Source of the DNA: Cupriavidus pampae
GTDB taxonomy: Bacteria; Pseudomonadota; Gammaproteobacteria; Burkholderiales; Burkholderiaceae
Reading direction: 5' to 3'
Length of the DNA stretch: 64,000 nucleotides
NCBI RefSeq assembly: GCF_914271485.1
Contig: NZ_CAJZAG010000007.1
Span: forward strand, 186,001-250,000
In this document: positions 7,633 to 14,196 of the stretch, in pieces
How the letters are laid out: the number at the start of each line of letters is the position of its first letter
How positions within the stretch are numbered: position 1 is the first letter of the stretch
Program-made: the position numbers and the translations under genes
Notes under the pieces: generated by a model
Database searches by the model: none
Seen by the model: the letters and a program-made list of their open reading frames with translations, nothing else
Told to the model about the DNA's origin: nothing

Positions 7633-9336
7633 TTATGCCTGCGCGTGTTCAATCACGAGCTGCACGCGCGTGACGCCGTTGAACGTGTTGTTGTCGAGCC
7701 GGTAGGCGACGGTGGCGCTCGCGCTGCCGAGCGCTTCGGCGTGATTGAACCAGATCGCGTCGTAGCGCTGGCTGCCGCGGCCGAGCTGGAGCTTCAGGTG
7801 CTTGCCTTTGAGGACGCTTTCGCGCAGCACGTCGAACTCGCCGCTGAACGTCGGCGGCGGGAAGCCCTGGCCCCACACGTGTTCCTCGAGCAGCGTCACA
7901 AATGCAGGATCGAAACAATCGGCGCCGATATCGCCATCGGTTTCCACCACGCGCGCCAGTTGATCTTCGGTGAGCCATTCGCGGCCGACGGCTTCGAACG
8001 CGGCCATGAACGTGTCGAACTGATCGGCGCGTAAGGTCAGGCCCGCGGCCATCGCGTGGCCGCCGAATTTCACCAGCAGGCCAGGGTGTCGCTTGGAGAC
8101 GAGATCCAGCGCATCGCGCAGATGGAAGCCCGGAATCGAGCGGCCCGAGCCCTTGATATGCAGATCGTCACCGGGCGCGAACGTGATGGTCGGCCGATGG
8201 AATTTTTCCTTGAGCCGCGACGCGACGATGCCGATCACACCCTGGTGCCACGTATCGTTGAACACGCTCACGGTAAAGCGCGACGTGGGGTCGATGCCGT
8301 CGAGCGGCGTCTCGAGAATACGCAGCGCTTCCACCTGCATGCCCGCTTCGATATCGCGACGCTCGCGGTTCATGCCGTCGAGTTCCTGCGCGATGGCCCA
8401 GGCGCGCTCGTGATCGTCGGTCAGCAGGCATTCGATGCCCAGCGACATGTCGGCCAGGCGGCCGGCCGCGTTGAGGCGCGGGCCGAGGCCGAAGCCGAGG
8501 TCGAACGTATTGGCGCGCGTGGCGTCGCGCGCGGCGGCACGGAACAGCGCGGCCACGCCCGCATGCATGCGGCCCGCGCGCATCTGGCGCAGGCCTTGTG
8601 CGACGAGGATGCGATTGTTGGCGTCGAGCTTGACCACGTCGGCCACGGTGCCGAGCGCCACCAGATCGAGCAGCGTCTGCAGGTTTGGCACCTTGGCGTT
8701 GTCATACGCGCCGCGTCGGCGCAGCTCGGCACGCACGGCCAGCAGCACGTAGAACATTACGCCCACGCCGGCGAGGTTCTTGCTCGGGAACTCGCAGCCG
8801 GGCTGGTTCGGGTTCACGATCACCGCGGCCTTGGGCAGTTCCGCGCCGGGCAGATGGTGGTCGGTCACCACGACGTCGATGCCGCGCGCATTGGCGGCGG
8901 CCACGCCGTCCACGCTGGCGATGCCGTTGTCCACCGTCACGATCACGTCGGGGTGCTTCTGCGCGGCCAGTGCGACGATCTCGGGCGTCAGGCCGTAACC
9001 GTATTCGAACCGGTTGGGCACGATGAAGTCGACGCGCGCACCCAGCATGCGCAGCCCGCGCACGCCCACCGCGCACGCGGTGGCGCCATCGCAGTCGTAG
9101 TCGGCCACGATCAGCAGCGACTTTTGCGCGGCGATGGCATCGGCGAGGTATTCGGCCGCATGCGCGATGCCTTTCATCGACGCGGGCGGCGTCAGTACGG
9201 CCAGCTCGGTGGCGAGTTCATCGGGATGCAGCACGCCGCGCGCGGAGAGGATGCGCGCGAGCGTTGGGTGCAGACCCGACGCGGCAAGCGTTTCGGCGTT
9301 GGGGGTGGAGAACTGACGAACGGCGATCCGGGTCAT
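7633..9336 (-). CDS. recJ: Single-stranded-DNA-specific 5'-3' exonuclease RecJ
   Basis: RecJ degrades 5'-ended single-stranded DNA in RecF-pathway recombination and mismatch repair. At 567 residues it is normal length. The DHH phosphoesterase motifs are intact: DYDCDGATA at residues 79-87 and TDHHLPG around 158-164. The DHHA1 motif (FGGHAMAAG) and the C-terminal OB-fold region follow. It is convergent with the LytM gene, with 15 nt between the stops, and the RpfE-type gene lies just upstream on the same strand, a pairing common in Burkholderiaceae. Confidence 0.96.
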   Translation of the reverse strand: MTRIAVRQFSTPNAETLAASGLHPTLARILSARGVLHPDELATELAVLTPPASMKGIAHAAEYLADAIAAQKSLLIVADYDCDGATACAVGVRGLRMLGARVDFIVPNRFEYGYGLTPEIVALAAQKHPDVIVTVDNGIASVDGVAAANARGIDVVVTDHHLPGAELPKAAVIVNPNQPGCEFPSKNLAGVGVMFYVLLAVRAELRRRGAYDNAKVPNLQTLLDLVALGTVADVVKLDANNRILVAQGLRQMRAGRMHAGVAALFRAAARDATRANTFDLGFGLGPRLNAAGRLADMSLGIECLLTDDHERAWAIAQELDGMNRERRDIEAGMQVEALRILETPLDGIDPTSRFTVSVFNDTWHQGVIGIVASRLKEKFHRPTITFAPGDDLHIKGSGRSIPGFHLRDALDLVSKRHPGLLVKFGGHAMAAGLTLRADQFDTFMAAFEAVGREWLTEDQLARVVETDGDIGADCFDPAFVTLLEEHVWGQGFPPPTFSGEFDVLRESVLKGKHLKLQLGRGSQRYDAIWFNHAEALGSASATVAYRLDNNTFNGVTRVQLVIEHAQA

Positions 9337-9359
9337 GGGCAGAGGAGAAAAAGTTCGGG

Positions 9360-10505
9360 TCAGGCCGCCATGGCCAGGTCGGACAGCAGCGTGCGCCAGT
9401 TGCCGCGCGCGCCAAGGCCGCGCCAGAATTTACGCAGATCGGCGCGGCGTACCGTGAATTCGGCAAAATGGTTTTCGCCCGAGAGTACCAGCGTCAGGGC
9501 CTGCAGGCGGCCATCGGCCAGCGCGTCGAGCGCGGGCGCGAACCATTCGGTGTCGAGCGCGTGCATATGCATCAGCCATTGATGCCAGTCCGCTGCCAGA
9601 TACGATTCGCTGGCATGTTCGAGCAGTGCCATCACGCTGCCGTTAGCCGGTCCGGCGTCAGCCTGCCCTACGTCGATAAAGCGCGCGGGCAGGGCGGCTG
9701 CGCGGCTGCCGCCGGCAAGCGCCAGGCCGGTCAGGAACGTGTCGTTGGCCAGCACCGTGTCGGCCAGCCTGGGCACGGCTTGCATCGCGCCGCCACCGTG
9801 GAGCCAGACCGAGTTGACCGGGATCCGGCCTGCGGCCTCGCGCGCCTCGTTGACCGGATGATCGTGCCACGTCATCTGGATTTCGTTCTGCAGGCGGCGC
9901 CAGTCGCGCGCGCGGGCGCCGGCCTGCAGCCAGATGTCGATATTGCGGCCGGCGGCGCGTAGCGGCGTGGTGGCTTCCAGCGGGCCGAACGTGGCCTCGG
10001 GCAGATACCAGCGGGCGGGCGTCGGGGTTTCCAGCGCGATGCCGGACTCGTTCAGCAGCTCGTCGATCGCGGCGCGCAAGGCGGTGGCCTCGTCGGCGCG
10101 CAGGTCGAGCTGGTCCGGATGCACGAGCACCAGATGGTCGCGCGCGGCGTGGATATGCACGGGTTGCAGGCAGGCCCAGGCGCCGTCCGTGGCGATGGAG
10201 GGGGGCGCTGCGCCGGCCGCCGCGTCCGATTGCCGCAGGTCGGCCAAACGCATATACGGCGCGGTAGGCACCCGGTCGGTCGGCAATCCGGCGCGGGCCG
10301 CGAGCCAGCGCTCCTGCGGCAGGGTCCGTAGCCAGGGATCGTCGTGACGCTCGCGGGGCCCCGGCGCGGCCCGGGTCAGCAACTTTCCGAGCGCGGGAAG
10401 CTCCAACTGCCGCAGCAGGGCGTCGGCGACGGCCTCGTCGGCACCGTCGCCACCAGGGCCGGGAGGTACCGAAAAAGGGACAATCAGGGTCAGGTGCGTC
10501 ATCAT
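9360..10505 (-). CDS. RpfE-type uncharacterised protein (COG4255-like)
   Basis: This 381-residue soluble protein has no signal peptide and no catalytic motif I can name. It resembles proteins annotated in beta-proteobacteria as 'regulatory protein, RpfE type' or as phosphoglycerate-mutase-like, which usually stand next to recJ. Readable blocks are the opening MTHLTLIVPF, a central VHIHAARDHLVLVHP, and VNSVWLHGGGA followed by an acidic/hydrophobic C-terminal half. Two adjacent ATGs (10505 and 10502) could start it; upstream codons to 10559 seem non-family. It ends 23 nt before recJ, so recJ may be co-transcribed. Function unknown. Confidence 0.75.
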   Translation of the reverse strand: MMTHLTLIVPFSVPPGPGGDGADEAVADALLRQLELPALGKLLTRAAPGPRERHDDPWLRTLPQERWLAARAGLPTDRVPTAPYMRLADLRQSDAAAGAAPPSIATDGAWACLQPVHIHAARDHLVLVHPDQLDLRADEATALRAAIDELLNESGIALETPTPARWYLPEATFGPLEATTPLRAAGRNIDIWLQAGARARDWRRLQNEIQMTWHDHPVNEAREAAGRIPVNSVWLHGGGAMQAVPRLADTVLANDTFLTGLALAGGSRAAALPARFIDVGQADAGPANGSVMALLEHASESYLAADWHQWLMHMHALDTEWFAPALDALADGRLQALTLVLSGENHFAEFTVRRADLRKFWRGLGARGNWRTLLSDLAMAA

Positions 10506-10601
10506 AATGGCCAAGATTGTAAACTGCGGGTTGTCCGGGTGGCGTGCGAGACCGTGCAAGCTGCCCCCGGCGACTCTTTCCGAGATTTAACAGGACGACT
10601 C

Positions 10602-11852
10602 TTGAACTTTCCCTACGAGTGGCAAATCGGCTGGCGATACACCCGCGCGAGCAAGCGCGCCAGCCGCAACACGTTCATCTCGTTCATCTCGATGATCTCC
10701 ATGCTCGGCATCGCGCTCGGCGTGGCCGCGCTGATCGTCGTGCTGTCGGTGATGAACGGCTTCCAGAAGGAAGTGCGCGACCGCATGCTGTCAGTGCTCG
10801 CGCATATCGAGGTGATCGGCCCGGGCCCGCTGCCCGACTGGCAGCAGACCGCCGCCGAGGCCTTGCAGAACAAAGAGGTGATCGGTGCCGCGCCATACGT
10901 GGCCGCACAGGCCATGCTGACGCGTGAGGATGCCGTGCGCGGCGTGCTGCTGCGGGGCGTGGATCCGACCGAGGAGCCCAAGGTCTCCGATGTGAACAAG
11001 CAGTTCACCGCCGGCAACATGAATGCGCTGGTTCCGGGCGGATTCGATATCGCGCTCGGCAGCGAATTGGCTGCGGCGATGGGCGTGCGCGTGGGTGACA
11101 AGGTCACGCTGGTGGCGCCGCAGGGCACCATCACGCCGGCCGGCGTGCTGCCGCGCCTCAAGCAGTTCACGGTGATCGGCGTGTTCTCGTCGGGGCATTA
11201 CGAGTTCGACAGCGCGCTCGCGCTGATCAATATTCATGACGCGGAGACGTTGTTCCGTCAGGCCGGGCCGACAGGGGTGCGGCTCAAGCTGGAGGACATG
11301 CAGCGCGCGCCCGAGGTGGCGCGACAGCTTGCCACCACCATGACCGGCAATCTCTATCTGCGCGACTGGTCGCAGCAGAACCGCAACTGGTTCGCGGCGG
11401 TGCAGACCGAGAAACGCATGATGTTCATCATCCTGACGCTGATCATCGCGGTGGCCGCATTCAACCTCGTGTCCACGCTGGTGATGACGGTCACCGACAA
11501 GCAGCCCGATATCGCGATCCTGCGCACGATGGGCGCGCAGCCGCGTTCGATCATGAAAATCTTTATCGTGCAGGGCATTGCCATCGGCTTTATCGGGACG
11601 GTGCTCGGCGTGGCGGGTGGCACGCTGATCGCGACCAATATCGATGTGATCGTGCCCTTTATCGAGCGGGTGCTGCACGTGCAGTTCCTGCCGCGCGACA
11701 TTTATTTCATCAGCGAATTGCCTTCGGATCCGCGTGTGAACGACATCACGACCATCGGCGTCATCTCTTTCGTGCTGGCGACGCTGGCCACCATCTACCC
11801 GAGCTGGCGTGCTGCCCGCGTGAACCCCGCGGAGGCCCTGCGCTATGAGTGA
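10602..11852 (+). CDS. lolC: Lipoprotein-releasing ABC transporter permease LolC/E
   Basis: This is the inner-membrane permease of the Lol system, which extracts outer-membrane lipoproteins and hands them to LolA. It is 416 residues long. One transmembrane helix follows the N-terminal FPYEWQIGWRYTRA motif, then a large periplasmic domain, then three C-terminal FtsX-type helices (MMFIILTLIIAVAAFNLVSTLVM; around 320-410) ending with the PAEALRYE tail. I place the start at the TTG at 10602, preceded by an AACAGGA site, because it gives the family N-terminus. It overlaps lolD by 8 nt. Only one permease gene is present, as in other beta-proteobacteria with a LolC/E homodimer. Confidence 0.93.
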   Translation: MNFPYEWQIGWRYTRASKRASRNTFISFISMISMLGIALGVAALIVVLSVMNGFQKEVRDRMLSVLAHIEVIGPGPLPDWQQTAAEALQNKEVIGAAPYVAAQAMLTREDAVRGVLLRGVDPTEEPKVSDVNKQFTAGNMNALVPGGFDIALGSELAAAMGVRVGDKVTLVAPQGTITPAGVLPRLKQFTVIGVFSSGHYEFDSALALINIHDAETLFRQAGPTGVRLKLEDMQRAPEVARQLATTMTGNLYLRDWSQQNRNWFAAVQTEKRMMFIILTLIIAVAAFNLVSTLVMTVTDKQPDIAILRTMGAQPRSIMKIFIVQGIAIGFIGTVLGVAGGTLIATNIDVIVPFIERVLHVQFLPRDIYFISELPSDPRVNDITTIGVISFVLATLATIYPSWRAARVNPAEALRYE

Positions 11853-12594
11853 AACCACGTTGCTGCAGGAACCCTCGGCGGTGCCGACAGTGCCGGGATT
11901 GGCCGTGCAGGCTGGCACGCCGGTGCTGGTGGCGGAAGGGCTGACCAAGCGGTTCCGCCAGGGCGGGCTCGATGTGGACGTGTTGCGCGGCGTGGATGTG
12001 CGCGTGGACGCGGGCGAGAAAGTCGCGATCGTGGGCGCGTCGGGCTCGGGCAAGAGCACGCTGTTGCATGTGCTCGGTGGTCTCGACAATCCCGATTCGG
12101 GGCGGGTGGCGCTGCTCGGCAAGCCGTTCACGGCGTTGCGCGAGAAAGAGCGCAACAACGTGCGCAATCGCTCGCTGGGCTTTGTCTACCAGTTCCACCA
12201 TTTGCTGCCTGAATTTACGGCACTCGACAACGTGGCGATGCCGATGCGCATTCGCGGGCTCAAGGAGCGCGAGGCGCGCGAGGCCGCGCAGGCGATGCTC
12301 GATCGCGTTGGGCTGGGCGGGCGCGCCAGGCATCGTCCGGGCGAATTGTCGGGTGGCGAGCGGCAACGTGTGGCGGTGGCGCGCGCGTTGGTGGGGCAAC
12401 CTGCCTGCGTGCTGGCCGACGAGCCGACCGGTAACCTCGACGACCATACCGCGGGCGGGGTGTATGACCTGATGCTCGAACTGTCGCGCACGCTGGGCAC
12501 AAGCTTTGTGATCGTCACGCACGATACGGATCTGGCCGGACGTTGCGATCGCGTACTGCGATTGCGCGACGGGCATCTGCATCGCGAGCGCTGA
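11845..12594 (+). CDS. lolD: Lipoprotein-releasing ABC transporter ATP-binding protein LolD
   Basis: This is the cytoplasmic ATPase that powers LolC/E. It is 249 residues long, about 15 more than E. coli LolD, because of an N-terminal extension rich in Pro/Val. The ABC motifs are clear: Walker A GASGSGKST, Q-loop VYQFHHLLPEF, signature LSGGERQRVAVARAL and Walker B VLADEPTGNLD, then the switch His in VTHDTDLA. It overlaps the lolC stop by 8 nt, which implies coupled translation. Confidence 0.97.
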   Translation: MSETTLLQEPSAVPTVPGLAVQAGTPVLVAEGLTKRFRQGGLDVDVLRGVDVRVDAGEKVAIVGASGSGKSTLLHVLGGLDNPDSGRVALLGKPFTALREKERNNVRNRSLGFVYQFHHLLPEFTALDNVAMPMRIRGLKEREAREAAQAMLDRVGLGGRARHRPGELSGGERQRVAVARALVGQPACVLADEPTGNLDDHTAGGVYDLMLELSRTLGTSFVIVTHDTDLAGRCDRVLRLRDGHLHRER

Positions 12595-12605
12595 GCCTAT
12601 CCGCC

Positions 12606-13439
12606 ATGTGGATCGACACGCATTGCCATCTTGACGCGGGCGAGTTCGACGCCGATCGCGGCGCGGTGACCGATGCCGCGGCGCGGGCCGGGGTGTCGGG
12701 CATCGTGTTGCCGGCGGTGGCGGTGGCGAACTTCGGCACGGTGCGGGAGATCGCGCATCGCGATGCGCGCTGTGTGTACGCGTTGGGAATTCATCCGCTG
12801 TACACGCCGGGCGCGGGGCAGGCCGATCTCGATACGCTGCGGCTGGAAGTGGAAGCGTCGCTCGACGATCCGCGCTTTGTGGCGATTGGCGAGATCGGGC
12901 TCGATTTCTTTGTGCCGGGGCTCGATGCCGCGCATCAGACCTGGCTGTACACCGAGCAGCTGAAGATTGCGCGCGAGTTTTCGTTGCCGGTGCTGTTGCA
13001 TGTGCGGCGCTCGCAGGATCAGGTCTATGCGCAGTTGCGCCGCGTGGGTGTGCGGCAGGGCATTGCGCATGCGTTCAACGGCAGCAACGAGCAGGCGCGG
13101 CGGTATGTCGAGCACGGCATGAAGCTCGGTTTCGGCGGCAATATGACGTACGAACGCGCGCGACAGATTCGCCGGCTGGCGGCCGAGGTGCCGCTCGAAG
13201 CGATCGTGCTGGAGACCGATGCGCCGGACATTGCACCGTCGTGGTTGTCCGATGGGCAGTTTGGCGAGCAACACAAGGCGCGCAACACGCCGGGCGAGGT
13301 GGCCGGCGTGGCGCGCGTGCTGGGCGAGTTGCGCGGCATGCCGCTCGATACATTGGCCCACGCCATGTGGGCCAATTCGGTCGCGGCGATGCCGCGACTT
13401 GCCGCGTTCGCGGACACCATGGCGCCGCGCACGGCGTGA
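12606..13439 (+). CDS. TatD-family metal-dependent DNase/hydrolase
   Basis: This 277-residue TIM-barrel amidohydrolase belongs to the TatD/YcfH/YjjV family, whose members are 3'-5' exonucleases acting on damaged DNA and RNA. Metal ligands appear as THCHLD at residues 5-10, IGEIGLDF (Glu), HVRRS, HAFNGS and the late ETDAPD. The ATG at 12606 gives the standard MWIDTHCHLD start. It follows lolD after 11 nt and is probably in the same transcript. The paralogue (YcfH or YjjV type) cannot be settled by eye. Confidence 0.93.
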   Translation: MWIDTHCHLDAGEFDADRGAVTDAAARAGVSGIVLPAVAVANFGTVREIAHRDARCVYALGIHPLYTPGAGQADLDTLRLEVEASLDDPRFVAIGEIGLDFFVPGLDAAHQTWLYTEQLKIAREFSLPVLLHVRRSQDQVYAQLRRVGVRQGIAHAFNGSNEQARRYVEHGMKLGFGGNMTYERARQIRRLAAEVPLEAIVLETDAPDIAPSWLSDGQFGEQHKARNTPGEVAGVARVLGELRGMPLDTLAHAMWANSVAAMPRLAAFADTMAPRTA

Positions 13440-13470
13440 GGTGGTGTGGGCGGGCCGTGCCTGGTCCGCT

Positions 13471-13605
13471 TCAGATCATGTAGAGCGCGCCAAGCGCAAC
13501 GAGGCACGTCGCTACTGCCGCGTAGTAGGGCAGTCCGTGCGCCAGCGCCTCGCGTCGTGTTGACCCATGCGTCCTCGGCACGCCTCGCTGCAAGGGCGCA
13601 TTCAT
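13471..13605 (-). CDS. Small 44-aa membrane peptide, coupled to upstream gene
   Basis: The ATG at 13605 overlaps the stop of the 127-aa gene in an AATGA arrangement (stop at 13604-13602), typical of translational coupling. The peptide has an N-terminal half rich in Arg and His (RGVPRTHGSTRREALAHG) and a single C-terminal hydrophobic segment (YYAAVATCLVALGALYMI), so it would insert as a one-helix protein. No homologue is recognised. It converges on tatD with 31 nt between stops. The reality of the gene rests on the overlap and the helix; it is shorter than many annotation cut-offs. Confidence 0.5.
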   Translation of the reverse strand: MNAPLQRGVPRTHGSTRREALAHGLPYYAAVATCLVALGALYMI

Positions 13606-13985
13606 TTGGCGTTGCCAACCCGCTTGAGCTTGACCACACGCGAGACCTGACCGAGCGTGAAGCTGCTGTTCACGACATACGGTGCGCAGTCGGGCGGCGT
13701 CGTCAGCGAGCCTGCCGCCGTGAAATCGCCGGCGTAGCGATATTTGTCGGTGGCACCCCTGATGAACACGGGCACGGGGTCGGTCTGCGCGGCGAGCGTC
13801 CTGCCTGCCGCGCGCGCCGCGGCGCTGCTGCTGCACACGATGGTATCGGGCGCGCCGGGATTGAGGTCCGGGCGCAGGCAGACGGCCACCACCTTGCCGT
13901 TCTTGGTGGGCAGGAATGCCTGCTTGCTGCCGCCGCATACCCTATGAATCTGCTCGCGCGTGTAGTCCTTGCCGATTTCAAACAT
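13602..13985 (-). CDS. Hypothetical 127-aa protein with a GG-Q / NPxAP domain
   Basis: I do not recognise a named family with confidence. The protein starts MFEIGKDYTREQIHRVCGG, then SKQAFLPTKNGKVVAVCLRP and DLNPGAPDTIVC. The pattern (Tyr-Thr-Arg, Gly-Gly, Gln, then Asn-Pro-x-Ala-Pro) looks like a conserved small domain, and the C-terminal half reads like a beta-rich module with Tyr/Arg residues. There is no signal peptide or membrane segment. The ATG at 13985 has GGAGATTCACA upstream, which decided the start over longer frames to 14111. It is followed by the overlapping 44-aa membrane peptide and is divergent from comEC. Confidence 0.7.
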   Translation of the reverse strand: MFEIGKDYTREQIHRVCGGSKQAFLPTKNGKVVAVCLRPDLNPGAPDTIVCSSSAAARAAGRTLAAQTDPVPVFIRGATDKYRYAGDFTAAGSLTTPPDCAPYVVNSSFTLGQVSRVVKLKRVGNAK

Positions 13986-14099
13986 TGTGAATCTCCACAG
14001 TGATGCGCGGACCGATTGCCGCGACATCGAGACGCTGACGATAGCGGTTTGCATATAAACGGCGCGGCAAATATGGGGGTGGGTTTGTAAAGGGCGCGA

Positions 14100-14145
14100 T
14101 GTCGGAATCAAACCGACACGTTTTCGTAACCGGCCGACACGTTTT
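14100..14145. promoter_or_regulatory. Cluster of TGTCGG/CCGACA sites between the 127-aa gene and comEC
   Basis: TGTCGG (14100-14105) and CCGACA (14113-14118) form an inverted repeat with a 7-nt spacer. The 12-mer CCGACACGTTTT at 14113-14124 recurs exactly at 14134-14145, a 21-bp period, two helical turns. Such spacing fits cooperative binding of a regulator. It lies in the 211-nt region between two divergent genes and could serve either. Confidence 0.45.
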
Positions 14146-14196
14146 TACGTTTCCTTTCGCGCTACAACGCTGCTTTTCCGACCGGGGAGAGGGGCG

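Noticed and set aside
8056..9582. Long plus-strand frame opposite recJ
   Set aside because: Same shadow effect; RecJ motifs are on the minus strand.
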